Positions 10,296-19,215 of a stretch of 64,000 bases of DNA are shown in pieces; position 1 is the stretch's first letter; the number at the start of each line of letters is the position of its first letter. The notes beneath the pieces are model-generated. The model was not told the DNA's origin. It did no database searches and saw only the letters and a program-made list of their open reading frames with translations. Both the position numbers and the translations under genes were made by a program. The stretch spans positions 4,573,748 through 4,637,747 of the forward strand of contig NZ_CP036266.1 of assembly GCF_007744075.1 (NCBI RefSeq). The letters are read 5' to 3'. The DNA is from Gimesia chilikensis. Lineage in GTDB: Bacteria; Planctomycetota; Planctomycetia; Planctomycetales; Planctomycetaceae.

Positions 10296-10906
10296 TTTCT
10301 CAGTTTCTTTGTTACCTAATAACCTGTTCAATCATACGGACTGACTGCTGACAATCCGACGTGGGGGCACTTTGAATCCACAACTGTCCCGGCCTGTCTA
10401 CTCCTTCATCAGGACCGGACAAGACCTCGTTCTGTTTCACAAGTCTGTTCCTGTAGACTTCACGTATGCAGACTCGGATTCCTAAAATCTGGAAACAAAA
10501 CGGCTTATAGAATTCTCGCTTTACGAAACAACACAGTTTACGTTCCGCCAGTCCAATGAGCAAGCGCAAAGGCCCCATCAGCCAAATTCACATAATCTGT
10601 TACATGACATAGTGTTACATCATATCCAACCGGTAATTATCGACTGATTCCGGTCATTTTTTCAGATTTTTAACCAATGAGTCGAGATTCGCCTGATAAG
10701 CAGTCAATCCAGCACGCTCAATCACCTCTCAGCACATCCTGGCTGTTCAATTCTGTTCACGAGGCTATTCTGAAGTGAGATAACTCTCTATCTGTTTTGA
10801 AATTCAAATGTTAAGTAACTTGGCCTGCTGCAGCTGAGCGTTTAGAGTTAAGGAAGTTTTCGAGCGATAGCTCCTCTTTCTCATTTCTCCTGCAGGAACA
10901 CCAAAG
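10296..10906. other. Gene-free stretch between divergent rpmE and ilvD
   Basis: About 610 bp. No ORF with family resemblance or convincing ribosome site was seen; one minus-strand frame (10312-10578) is open but its product looks like random translation. The stretch must contain the promoters of both divergent genes. No clear riboswitch or T-box was recognised. Confidence 0.5.
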
Positions 10907-12598
10907 ATGACACAGGCGTTGAACTGGAACAGTCAGAATCTGACACACGGCTGGCAGCGGGGCGTCACCGCATTCTACTACGGACTTGGCTTCTCTGATG
11001 CAGATTTTGACAAGGCGCAGATCGGGATTGGTGTTCCCCTGCTGGATGGCAACCTCTGCAATGTTCACGCTTATTCACTGGCAAAGACAATCGCCGAAGG
11101 ATGTCAGTCCGCAGATATGATCGGTCTCCCTTTCGGAACGCCGGCTATCAGTGACAACATCACCCAGGGACAGGAAGGGGGCAATGCGAGTCTGCCTTCG
11201 CGGAATATGATTGCCAATGCAGCCGAATGCGTTGTCAGTGCCCACTCCTATGACGCCCTGATCGGCCTGCATAACTGCGATAAGAACGGCCCTGGTTTTG
11301 CGATGGCTCTGGCCCGGATGAACTACCCCGGCCTGATCGTCAGTGGCGGAAGTATTATGCCTGGCTGCCACAAAGGACAGGATATTTCCATTCTCGACGT
11401 TTACGACTCCCAGGCAGCTGCTTCCGTCGGGGCCATCGAGAAATCGGAAGCAGACGAAATCCTGCGGACGGCCTGCCCCGGACCGGGAGGCTGTGGTATC
11501 GCTGCCTCTTTCAATACCTGGGGAATCGCGTTGGAAGCCATCGGCCTGATGCTCCCCTTCAGCAGTTCGACTCCCGCCATCGACAACGCCAAAAAAGACG
11601 AATGCCTGAATGTCGCAGCTGCTGTCAAACACCTGCTGGCAGAAAATATTCGGCCGCGAGACATTCTGACTCGTAAAGCTTTTGAGAACGCTGCCGCTAC
11701 CATTGCAGCCATAGGTGGCTCAACCAACGGTATTCTCCACCTGCTGGCGCTGGCCCGTGAAGCGGGAGTGGACTTCCAGCTGCAGGACATTCAGCAGATC
11801 CTCAAAAAGACCCCCGTGTACTGCAGCTTCGCCCCCCGCGGCAAAAAAACGATGGTAGACCTGCATCACCTGGGTGGGACTCCGCTGCTGCTCAAACACC
11901 TTTTAAAGGCAGGCATCATCGATGGCAGTTGCCTGACCGTTACCGGCAAAACACTCGCCGAAAACCTCGCAGAGATCGGCGATGTCCCCGCAGACCAGGA
12001 TCTGATTGCCCCCCTCGATCAGCCTTATAAAGAGTACGCCGACATGCAGATCTGCTTCGGCAATCTGGCGCCGGGGGGAATCGTGTTTAAGGTTTCCAGC
12101 ATGCAGGAATCGCATTTTACCGGCGTTGCCTGCTGTTTTGATGAAGCCAAAGGCGTTGTTGATGCCGTTGAAGCCGGTCAGATTAAACCGGGGAGTGTGA
12201 TCGTACTCCGCAACCTGGGTCCGGTTGCCTCGGGGATGCCTGAAGTGCTGGTCGCAACAGCCGCCCTGACCGTCCCTGAACTCGATGGTAAAGTTGCCTT
12301 CATCTCCGACACGCGTGTCTCGGGTGTCTCGCATGGCGCGATCGGCGTACACTGTTCTCCCGAAGCTGCCGTTGGCGGTCCAATCGGTCTGGTTCAGGAT
12401 GGCGATGAAATCTCGTTTGATCTGCTGGCAGGAACGATTCAGCTGGGAATCAGTGATGAAGAATTTCAAAAGCGAGAAGCTGCTTTAACCATCAAACCAG
12501 TTCAGCATACCCGAGGTTATCTGGCCGATTTTTCAGCCACTACTTCTCAGGCACACCACGGTTGCGTGAGCAAGGCGCTGCTCCCCGACTGCGAATGA
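10907..12598 (+). CDS. ilvD: Dihydroxy-acid dehydratase
   Basis: IlvD/Edd-family iron-sulfur dehydratase of 563 residues; the expected role is 2,3-dihydroxy-3-methylvalerate to 2-keto-3-methylvalerate in Ile/Val synthesis. Three conserved cysteines are present: Cys51 (LCNVHA), Cys124 (HNCDKNGPG, with the Mg-binding Asp125-Lys126) and Cys196 (PGGCGIA). The C-terminal swivel domain shows SDTRVSG and SPEAAVGGPIGLVQDGD. This three-Cys layout fits a [2Fe-2S] IlvD; sugar-acid dehydratases share the fold, so the assignment to IlvD is probable, not certain. AGGA (10893-10896) precedes ATG 10907. It heads a likely operon with the next three genes. Confidence 0.88.
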   Translation: MTQALNWNSQNLTHGWQRGVTAFYYGLGFSDADFDKAQIGIGVPLLDGNLCNVHAYSLAKTIAEGCQSADMIGLPFGTPAISDNITQGQEGGNASLPSRNMIANAAECVVSAHSYDALIGLHNCDKNGPGFAMALARMNYPGLIVSGGSIMPGCHKGQDISILDVYDSQAAASVGAIEKSEADEILRTACPGPGGCGIAASFNTWGIALEAIGLMLPFSSSTPAIDNAKKDECLNVAAAVKHLLAENIRPRDILTRKAFENAAATIAAIGGSTNGILHLLALAREAGVDFQLQDIQQILKKTPVYCSFAPRGKKTMVDLHHLGGTPLLLKHLLKAGIIDGSCLTVTGKTLAENLAEIGDVPADQDLIAPLDQPYKEYADMQICFGNLAPGGIVFKVSSMQESHFTGVACCFDEAKGVVDAVEAGQIKPGSVIVLRNLGPVASGMPEVLVATAALTVPELDGKVAFISDTRVSGVSHGAIGVHCSPEAAVGGPIGLVQDGDEISFDLLAGTIQLGISDEEFQKREAALTIKPVQHTRGYLADFSATTSQAHHGCVSKALLPDCE

Positions 12599-12642
12599 AC
12601 GGAACTCCGAGACGAATCATAACACGAGGAAAACCTAAAAGT

Positions 12643-14061
12643 ATGAATAATTCCGCAGCTTTCCCTGAGGACCTGCTCCAGACACTGGAAGAATACCAAC
12701 AGACACATCTGCTGACCTGGTGGAGCGAACTTGAGCCCGCACAACAGGCGGAACTGGTGAAACAGATTCGTGAAATCAATTTCGCGCAAATCCAGCGACT
12801 CTATTCTCCGGGCAGCGCCAGTTCAGAAGAGTCTCCTGCAGAGAAAGCCGAACGGGCCACTCGTCCTGCCACTGTGGTCCGGCTGGCAGACCGCGAATCA
12901 GATTCAGCAGAATTGTCAAAGGCCACTGAGGCAGGAAAACAGTGTCTGTCTGAGGGGAAAGTGGGAGCCATCCTGGTGGCTGGTGGTCAGGGCTCTCGTC
13001 TCGGCTTCCCCCATCCCAAAGGTATGTATCCGGTCGGTCCCGTCCGACAGACATCGCTGTTTCAGATTCTGGTCGAACAGTTACGGGCCCGTGCGAAGCA
13101 GGCAGGTCAGCCAATCAGCTATTTCATCATGACCAGCGATGCGACCCACGACGATACCGTTGCCTACTTTCAGCAGAATCAGAATTTTGGTCTTGTGGAT
13201 GAGAACCTGTATTTCTTCAAGCAGGGCACAATGCCCGCAGTTGATGCAGAGACCGGCAAAATTCTGCTGGAAAGTAAACACCACATCGCCGTCAGTCCGG
13301 ACGGACATGGTGGGATGCTGGCCGCGCTCAAGAACTCCGGCATGTTCGATGTGATGCGTGAACAGGGAATCGACACCTTGTACTACCATCAGGTGGATAA
13401 CCCGACCGCCATCGTCTGCGACCCCGCGTTTCTGGGTTATCATCTCCAGCGGAATGCGGAAGTGTCGGTGAAAGTGGTTTCGAAACGCTCTGCTGATGAG
13501 AAAATGGGCGTCGTCTGTGATGTGGATCAGAAGACTCAGATCATTGAATACAGTGACCTGCCATCCCATATCGCGGAACGAACGGATGAAGCGGGACAGT
13601 TACTGCACTGGGCCGGCAGCACGGCGATCCATGTCTTCAATCGTGATTTCCTGGAACAGATTGCGGACAACGATGATCAGTTTCCATTCCACCGGGCCAA
13701 TAAGAAAGTTCCGCACATTGATGCTTCCGGTTCACAGATTACACCTGAGGAGCCGAATGCCATCAAATTTGAACGATTCATTTTCGATGTGCTGCCGGTC
13801 GCGGATACCGTTCTGGTCTATGAAATCGATCGGGAACGGGAATTCAATCCATTGAAAAACGCGGAAGGACAGGATTCGCCTACAACAGTCCATGCCGCCC
13901 TGAATCGGATCGCCGGGGAATGGCTCACAGCCTGCGGAGTTGAAGTTCCCGGGGACTGTCCGGTTGAAATCAGCCCGCTGCTCGCTCTTGACGCAGAGGA
14001 TCTCAAATCGAAAGTTTCCGCGGACCTGACAATCAATGGCCCCCTCTACCTCGGAGAATAA
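12643..14061 (+). CDS. UDP-N-acetylhexosamine pyrophosphorylase, eukaryotic UAP1-like
   Basis: 472-residue UDPGP-family nucleotidyltransferase. It carries LVAGGQGSRLGFPHPKGMYP at 111-130, then SPDGHGG, YHQVDNPTAIVCDPAFLG, MGVVCDVDQKTQIIEYSDL and, near the end, EREFNPLKNAEGQDSPTT. These blocks match eukaryotic UAP1/AGX proteins one for one, so the expected reaction is UTP + GlcNAc-1-P to UDP-GlcNAc. This is unlike the bacterial GlmU type. GAGGA (12626-12630) precedes ATG 12643; an upstream in-frame ATG at 12562 overlaps ilvD and is rejected. It is followed 51 bp later by manC, another nucleotide-sugar enzyme. UDP-glucose as substrate is the main alternative. Confidence 0.85.
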   Translation: MNNSAAFPEDLLQTLEEYQQTHLLTWWSELEPAQQAELVKQIREINFAQIQRLYSPGSASSEESPAEKAERATRPATVVRLADRESDSAELSKATEAGKQCLSEGKVGAILVAGGQGSRLGFPHPKGMYPVGPVRQTSLFQILVEQLRARAKQAGQPISYFIMTSDATHDDTVAYFQQNQNFGLVDENLYFFKQGTMPAVDAETGKILLESKHHIAVSPDGHGGMLAALKNSGMFDVMREQGIDTLYYHQVDNPTAIVCDPAFLGYHLQRNAEVSVKVVSKRSADEKMGVVCDVDQKTQIIEYSDLPSHIAERTDEAGQLLHWAGSTAIHVFNRDFLEQIADNDDQFPFHRANKKVPHIDASGSQITPEEPNAIKFERFIFDVLPVADTVLVYEIDREREFNPLKNAEGQDSPTTVHAALNRIAGEWLTACGVEVPGDCPVEISPLLALDAEDLKSKVSADLTINGPLYLGE

Positions 14062-14112
14062 CAGCCCGGAGCCAGCCTGAGCTGGCAGGGTTTCGTATCT
14101 GGAGAAACGAAT

Positions 14113-15192
14113 ATGCTGCATACGGTGGTCATGGCGGGGGGAAGCGGTACGCGTTTCTGGCCCCAGAGTCGCAAAGCGATGCCCAAGCAACTGCTCAGTC
14201 TGATCGGCGCGGAGACGATGATCCAGGAGACCGTCGGTCGCTGTCGTCCACTGTCGGAAGCTGAGCAGACCTGGATCGCCACCAATGCGACACTGGCACC
14301 GGAAATCCAGCAACAACTTCCCCAGTTGACGGCGGATCATATTCTGGTCGAGCCCGCCCCCCGAAACACAGCCCCCTGTATCGGGCTGGCTGCCATTCAT
14401 CTGCTGAAACAGGATCCCGAAGCGATCATGCTGGTGGTTTCCTCGGATCATGTGATTCATCCCGCGTCCGGCTTTCAACAGACAATCCAGCATGCAGTCA
14501 ATCTGGTGAATGCGGAGCCTGAGCGCCTGGTTCTGATTGGAGTCCCCCCGAATGCACCTGCAACCGGGTACGGATATATTCAGACGGGTACGAGAATCAA
14601 CGAGGAAACAGGGCCGGCGATGCAGGTCGCCGCTTTCAAAGAAAAACCAGATCTGGAAACCGCACAGCAGTATCTCGACAGTGGTGAATTTCTCTGGAAC
14701 TGTGGCATCTTCGTCTGGAAAGCAAAGACGATAATGGAATCCCTGAAACATCGGGAACCGGTAATGTACGAGGCGTTGAATCGTATTGCAGACGCCATTG
14801 ATTCTGCTGAATATGAATCGGTTCTCACAGCCGAGTTTAGTGCGATGAACTCCATATCGATCGACTATGCCGTCCTGGAACACTCGAAAACAACTCTGGC
14901 AGTCGTGCCGGCTGAATTTGAATGGGACGATGTCGGCAACTGGAGTACGCTGCAGAAGTATTTCCCCTCAGATGAGCAGGGAAATACGGTAGTGGGTCTG
15001 CACTGCGGCATTGAAACATCGAACTGCATCATTCGCACGACAGACGATCATCTGGTGGCGACTTTCGGTGTGAGCAATTCCCTGATTGTACATACGCCTG
15101 ACGCGACACTGATCGCCCCGCGAGATGATGAAGCAGCCATCAAAGATCTGGTGAACGCCTTGAAGGAGCGAGGTTATGAACAATACCTCTGA
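14113..15192 (+). CDS. manC: Mannose-1-phosphate guanylyltransferase
   Basis: Forms GDP-mannose from GTP and mannose-1-phosphate. The 359-residue protein has the nucleotide-binding VMAGGSGTRFWPQSRKAMPKQ (residues 6-26), EPAPRNTAPCI, VVSSDHVI with the metal-binding Asp, FKEKPDLETA and WNCGIFVW. It lacks the C-terminal isomerase domain of bifunctional ManC/AlgA proteins, so it is the short, monofunctional type. The 3' end overlaps ruvX by 17 nt, indicating cotranslation. Confidence 0.92.
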   Translation: MLHTVVMAGGSGTRFWPQSRKAMPKQLLSLIGAETMIQETVGRCRPLSEAEQTWIATNATLAPEIQQQLPQLTADHILVEPAPRNTAPCIGLAAIHLLKQDPEAIMLVVSSDHVIHPASGFQQTIQHAVNLVNAEPERLVLIGVPPNAPATGYGYIQTGTRINEETGPAMQVAAFKEKPDLETAQQYLDSGEFLWNCGIFVWKAKTIMESLKHREPVMYEALNRIADAIDSAEYESVLTAEFSAMNSISIDYAVLEHSKTTLAVVPAEFEWDDVGNWSTLQKYFPSDEQGNTVVGLHCGIETSNCIIRTTDDHLVATFGVSNSLIVHTPDATLIAPRDDEAAIKDLVNALKERGYEQYL

Positions 15193-15664
15193 GACAGAGG
15201 GAACGGGCGAATCGGAGTTCCCCACGGAGGGCCGATTGCTGGGCCTGGACTACGGCACCAAACGGGTTGGCATTGCGATCTCGACGGCAGAACAGAATAT
15301 TTCGAGCCCGCTGGATAATTATACGCGGCAGTCTGTCGAGCAGGACCAGAAGCACCTGCAGAAAATCATTACGGAGTACCAGTGCAAGGGACTGGTAGTC
15401 GGGCTTCCCGTTCACATGAGCGGAGATGAGGGCCAGAAAGCGAAAGAGGCCCGCCGATTTGGCGACTGGATCAGTGAGTTTGCCGGGATTCCGGTACGCT
15501 ACTGGGACGAGCGTTATTCATCCGCCACTGCCGAGGAATTCCTGATGAATATGAACATCAGTCGGAACAAACGAAAAGCCTACCTCGATAAACTGGCCGC
15601 TCAGATCATCCTGCAGTCGTTTCTGGAGAGTCCGAATCGCGATCAAAAACCGGAATCTTTTTGA
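15176..15664 (+). CDS. ruvX: Putative Holliday junction resolvase / pre-16S rRNA nuclease RuvX (YqgF)
   Basis: 162-residue RNase H-fold protein. Catalytic carboxylates appear at Asp25 (LGLDYGTKRVGIAIS), Glu112 (WDERYSS) and Asp138 (YLDKLAAQIILQ); GLVVGLPVHMSG is the standard second strand. Family members act in 5' maturation of 16S rRNA and have been proposed as junction resolvases. ATG 15176 lies inside the end of manC. The polar first 18 residues are not part of the family core. The stop codon lies inside the promoter of the next gene. Confidence 0.92.
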   Translation: MNNTSETEGTGESEFPTEGRLLGLDYGTKRVGIAISTAEQNISSPLDNYTRQSVEQDQKHLQKIITEYQCKGLVVGLPVHMSGDEGQKAKEARRFGDWISEFAGIPVRYWDERYSSATAEEFLMNMNISRNKRKAYLDKLAAQIILQSFLESPNRDQKPESF

Positions 15665-15691
15665 CTCCCACCGACGCTGTTTCCCTATAAT
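15661..15691 (+). promoter_or_regulatory. Promoter overlapping the ruvX stop codon
   Basis: TTGACT (15661-15666) and a perfect TATAAT (15686-15691) are separated by 19 nt, 2 nt longer than ideal. The -35 box contains the TGA stop of ruvX. The next gene starts 27 nt after the -10, so it can be transcribed apart from the ilvD-ruvX run. Confidence 0.6.
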
Positions 15692-15718
15692 GGACGAAAC
15701 CTCTTTGGGTACAGAAGC

Positions 15719-16621
15719 ATGTCAGATCAGAAACACGAACGGTCATTAATGAAACACCAGCCCCTGGATCGTGAAGAATACATCGAACAGGTCTACTTCT
15801 TCCGTAACTATCGTGAGCGGCTGGAAGACGCGGTCCCTTCACAAGTAATCCTGGCGACGATTTACGAAGAAATTCTGGCAACCACGAAATTGCCGATGGC
15901 GATTGATTTTCTGAAAGGGGAGTTACTGCTCACCGGTCGTATCTCCGACGGAATGCAGAAGCTTTCGCATTACTTCACTCCTTTTCAGGCGTTCATTCTC
16001 AAAAGTGCCGAGGAAGAGAAATCCAAGTTTGATCAGAAGACGGCACTGATGGTTCTGGAACGTGAGGCCGAGTATCGCTCAGAAAACTCCAGCAGTGCCG
16101 GACTGTTTATCTATCAGTTTGAATGCATCTCGCGTAACCGGCTGGGCTATCACCTAGGCCTGGAAGCAATCTCCCAGGACACACAGTACAACGCCGACTG
16201 GGCGGAATGGATTCGCAAACTCAAGATCCAGCTGGGCTCGGTCGATTTTGCAGATCTACTCTATTTAAGATCTCAGCATTTTGTCGATGAACAGAAACGC
16301 ATCCCGGGGAACGCGGACTTTGAGCCTTCGTACCCAATTCTGTTCAGCGTACAGGACGGACGGATTGCCAAGGCTAACCACAACCGGGATCCTCTGTATA
16401 TGTTTGCGGCTTTGCAGCGCCAGCTGGGTTACCCCAAGGTTCCCCGCAGCCTGGCCAAACCGGATAAACCTGTATTTCACCCCGCCTTAGAAGCGAGGCT
16501 GCATAAAATTGAAATGCGTCTGCAGCTCATCGACGCAGAGCTCAAAGGAAAATTCGATTTGAAACAGTTCATGGTCAAAGACAAGAAATTTGATGATCTC
16601 GACCTGAACAAAAACCTGTAA
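15719..16621 (+). CDS. Conserved protein of unknown function
   Basis: 300 residues, soluble, no signal peptide and no membrane segment. Predominantly helical by composition; the last 50 residues (EARLHKIEMRLQLIDAELKG...) have a heptad-like pattern fitting a short coiled coil. No motif I recognise. It begins 27 nt after a good TATAAT promoter. An in-frame ATG at 15749 (MKHQPL) is a possible alternative start. Its position behind ruvX is not informative. Confidence 0.6.
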   Translation: MSDQKHERSLMKHQPLDREEYIEQVYFFRNYRERLEDAVPSQVILATIYEEILATTKLPMAIDFLKGELLLTGRISDGMQKLSHYFTPFQAFILKSAEEEKSKFDQKTALMVLEREAEYRSENSSSAGLFIYQFECISRNRLGYHLGLEAISQDTQYNADWAEWIRKLKIQLGSVDFADLLYLRSQHFVDEQKRIPGNADFEPSYPILFSVQDGRIAKANHNRDPLYMFAALQRQLGYPKVPRSLAKPDKPVFHPALEARLHKIEMRLQLIDAELKGKFDLKQFMVKDKKFDDLDLNKNL

Positions 16622-16916
16622 ACATCAGACCAGATATTTGCCCGGTTTTCTGATTATCACTTGTCAAAGACCAGCCTGATTACCTAATATAATCATATCG
16701 AAGCTGTACTTATCGCATGATCAGGCGCAACTGATCGGTAAACTGGAAAGTTTCTTGAGAATTTAACGCATCGACTTTGTCTCATTAACATTCAGGAGGT
16801 ACTATCCGCCCAGCTTTGTTACACGTTCCCGCCTAAAACCACTTGAGAAATGCCTTTGATTTCCCACCTTTAACCTACACCCACCTTATGTAGGACAGTT
16901 AGAAAGGCTCACGAAA
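16622..16916 (+). other. Long leader region of the next gene
   Basis: 295 bp without an ORF. A possible promoter is TTGTCA (16661-16666), 18 nt, TAATAT (16685-16690). A full AGGAGGT (16794-16800) has no start codon at usable spacing. A hairpin CCTACA (16874-16879) / TGTAGG (16889-16894) ends 22 nt before the ATG, just ahead of the ribosome site AAAGG (16903-16907). The structures are visible; a regulatory role is inference. Confidence 0.4.
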
Positions 16917-17393
16917 ATGTCTACGATCACTATTGATGCGCCCGAAGCGCGCCCACTGTATCCATCCACAACTGCTCACCACCAGACACAATTTCAGTCA
17001 ATTTTTAAAACCATTATCTGGTCTGCTGGTGTGATTTTATTCTGTCTGGCGATGTTTGATTTTTATGCCCAGACTTACGCACATGAGACCGAGATTGCTT
17101 TGCAGAAAGCCCAGGCTGCTAAGCTCGATCTCAACAAAGACCTGAGAATGTCTGATATCACTCCGTTCATTTCAGGTTCTCCCAGCATCAGCACTCTGCC
17201 TGCTGACCGCTACACTCACATGTGCAAGGAAATGAAACAATATACCTGGAACGGGTTCTTCAAAACCTACACTCTGTCGCTCTATGTTGGTCTGGGTGAA
17301 AACCCATCGATCGACTTCGTACATGGCCCCGGCGACGTGGTCGAAGCGAAACAGAGACCACGTGCTCCTCAGATTAGAAAATTAAAAATCTGA
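16917..17393 (+). CDS. Small single-pass membrane protein of unknown function
   Basis: 158 residues: a polar N-terminal head, one transmembrane helix (about 32-50, TIIWSAGVILFCLAMFDFY) and a C-terminal domain of about 105 residues that ends in a basic tail. No recognised domain. It has its own leader and an excellent terminator immediately after it, so it is a single-gene transcript. ATG 16917 follows AAAGG at about 9 nt. Confidence 0.6.
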   Translation: MSTITIDAPEARPLYPSTTAHHQTQFQSIFKTIIWSAGVILFCLAMFDFYAQTYAHETEIALQKAQAAKLDLNKDLRMSDITPFISGSPSISTLPADRYTHMCKEMKQYTWNGFFKTYTLSLYVGLGENPSIDFVHGPGDVVEAKQRPRAPQIRKLKI

Positions 17394-17419
17394 TTTAAAC
17401 CGGCACTGGTTGAACATCA

Positions 17420-17458
17420 GCCTTGAGCAGACTATAACGACTGCTCAAGGCTTTTTTT
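17420..17458 (+). terminator. Intrinsic terminator, 11-bp stem
   Basis: Perfect arms GCCTTGAGCAG (17420-17430) and CTGCTCAAGGC (17441-17451), 10-nt loop, followed by seven T (17452-17458). It ends the transcript of the membrane protein gene above. Confidence 0.93.
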
Positions 17459-17528
17459 ATTGATCAAATTATGCAGACACTGCGATTGCTCACACATCGG
17501 CTACGACTCAGAACAGCAAGAAAGAATC

Positions 17529-18308
17529 ATGGAACGCATCGAAGGCCATCTCTATGACTATCCGAAATACTACGATCTGATCTTTGGTGATGACTGGAAA
17601 GCGGAATTTGACTTTCTGCAGAACTGTTTTAAAAAACATGCCACACGCAAAGTCAAAAGCCTGTTCGAGCCTGCCTGCGGGACTGGGCGACTGCTGATTA
17701 AACTGGCCCAGGCTGGTTACAAAGTCGCCGGCAATGATCTCAACCAGCATGCGATCAAATACTGCAATGATCGCCTGGAACGCGGCGGTTTTCCCCGTTC
17801 TGCAGAACTGGGGGACATGTCTGACTTCAAACTCAAACGCCCCGTGGATGCTGCTTTCAACACGATTAACAGCTTTCGTCATCTGCCCAGTGAAGCCGCA
17901 GCTGAAAATCATCTGAAATGCGTGGCCGAGGCCCTGAAACCCGGAGGCCTGTATATCCTGGGACTGCATCTGACCCCCACCAAAGGGGAACCCATGCAGA
18001 GCGAGAGCTGGTCAGCGCGGAGAGGCAATCTGCAGATCAACTCACACATGCAGTCGATCTGTACGGATCTGAAAAAGCGGAACGAACACCTCGAAATGAC
18101 GTTCGACGTTTACACGCCGTCGCGCCAGTTTCAGTTGTTTGATACGATGGACTACCGCACCTATACCGCACCGCAGTTCAAAAAGCTGCTGTCCAAAGTT
18201 CCGGAGCTGGAAGTGGTCGAGCTCTACGACTTCATGTATGAGATGGATTTTACCATCGAAATCGATGCTCGAACCGAAGATGTCGTTTTTATTCTGCGAA
18301 AGAAATAG
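17529..18308 (+). CDS. Class I SAM-dependent methyltransferase
   Basis: 259 residues with Rossmann-type motif I FEPACGTGRLLIKLA (47-60), an acidic second motif AGNDLNQHAI and a later LKPGGLYILG, the standard post-I to III order. The frame is open upstream to a TTG at 17460, but that lies in the T tract of the preceding terminator, so ATG 17529 (MERIEGHLYDY) is chosen. Substrate unknown. It is convergent with pyrH, 30 bp apart. Confidence 0.8.
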   Translation: MERIEGHLYDYPKYYDLIFGDDWKAEFDFLQNCFKKHATRKVKSLFEPACGTGRLLIKLAQAGYKVAGNDLNQHAIKYCNDRLERGGFPRSAELGDMSDFKLKRPVDAAFNTINSFRHLPSEAAAENHLKCVAEALKPGGLYILGLHLTPTKGEPMQSESWSARRGNLQINSHMQSICTDLKKRNEHLEMTFDVYTPSRQFQLFDTMDYRTYTAPQFKKLLSKVPELEVVELYDFMYEMDFTIEIDARTEDVVFILRKK

Positions 18309-18338
18309 TCGACATTTACAACTCAGCTCAAGCAGCGA

Positions 18339-19103
18339 TTAACCTTCGCTGGCTTCTGCGTTCGGAATGACGCGAGTACCGATATTCTCACCCGCGACAG
18401 CCTTCTCGATGTTTCCGGTCTTACGGAAGTTGAATACCAGAATTGGAATGCCGTGTTCCATGCAGTGATGCAGAGCCTGGGCATCCATGACCTGCAGGTT
18501 TTTATGCAGCACGTCCTGGTAACTGATTTCCGAGAAACGAACGGCATGCGGGTTCTTTTCAGGATCGTCTGAATAGATGCCATCAACCTTGGTGGCCTTG
18601 AGCAGGATATCAGCGTCGATTTCACGCGAACGCAGTGCAGCGGCCGTGTCGGTCGTCACGAAGGGACTTCCTGTTCCAGCAGCCAGAATCACGACACGTC
18701 CTTTTTCCAGGTGACGGATGCAGCGTCTTCGGATAAATGGTTCGGCGACCCCTTCCATGCGGATAGCGGTCTGCAGACGAGTTGCCACTCCAGCCATCTC
18801 CAAAGCATCCTGCAGTGCCAGACCGTTGATAACGGTTGCCAGCATCCCCATGTAATGAGCGGTGGCCGGGTTGATCGATCCGCTGGAAGAAGAGAACTGC
18901 TTACCCCGCAGAATGTTTCCCCCACCACAGACAATCGCCAGTTGCACTCCGGAGTCAACCAGCCGCTTGATCTGTGCGGAAATGGATTCCAGCTCCGACA
19001 TGCTGATGCCCCCTTCTCCATCGCGGCAGAAAACTTCACCGCTCAATTTGAGCAGAACACGCTGGTAAGCAGGTTTCAACAGGGGAGCAGGAGAATCGTT
19101 CAT
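18339..19103 (-). CDS. pyrH: Uridylate kinase
   Basis: Hexameric bacterial UMP kinase of the amino acid kinase family (UMP + ATP to UDP + ADP). Motifs: LLKLSGEVF at the start of the fold, [28 protein letters not shown] for phosphate and UMP binding, and [15 protein letters not shown]. Length 254 is normal with a 10-residue extension before the core. Ribosome site GAGGAA precedes the ATG. Third in rpsB-tsf-pyrH, but a terminator stands between it and tsf; frr, often next, is absent here. Confidence 0.95.
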   Translation of the reverse strand: MNDSPAPLLKPAYQRVLLKLSGEVFCRDGEGGISMSELESISAQIKRLVDSGVQLAIVCGGGNILRGKQFSSSSGSINPATAHYMGMLATVINGLALQDALEMAGVATRLQTAIRMEGVAEPFIRRRCIRHLEKGRVVILAAGTGSPFVTTDTAAALRSREIDADILLKATKVDGIYSDDPEKNPHAVRFSEISYQDVLHKNLQVMDAQALHHCMEHGIPILVFNFRKTGNIEKAVAGENIGTRVIPNAEASEG

Positions 19104-19164
19104 CCTTGGATTCCTCGATGTCAGAGAGGTTGCTGAAAGTAGGTATTGAGTGCAGTCAGTGTAG

Positions 19165-19199
19165 AAAAAAACGCACGCGCGCCCGGGGCACGCATGCGT
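19165..19199 (-). terminator. Strong intrinsic terminator between tsf and pyrH
   Basis: Read on the minus strand, 29 nt (19199-19171) fold on themselves almost completely: 14 pairs, two of them G-U, all the rest Watson-Crick and GC-rich. The stem is followed directly by T6 (19170-19165). This would end or attenuate rpsB-tsf transcription before pyrH. A tight single-base apex means the top pairs must open. Confidence 0.8.
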
Positions 19200-19215
19200 C
19201 TTTCAGTTTATATTA

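Noticed and set aside
10312-10578. 88-codon minus-strand ORF before rpmE
   Set aside because: No ribosome site, no recognisable domain, and its composition looks like non-coding translation.
17460-17528. N-terminal extension of the methyltransferase with CRHCDC cysteines
   Set aside because: Starts with TTG in the T tract of a terminator; the Cys pattern is therefore not a real zinc site.
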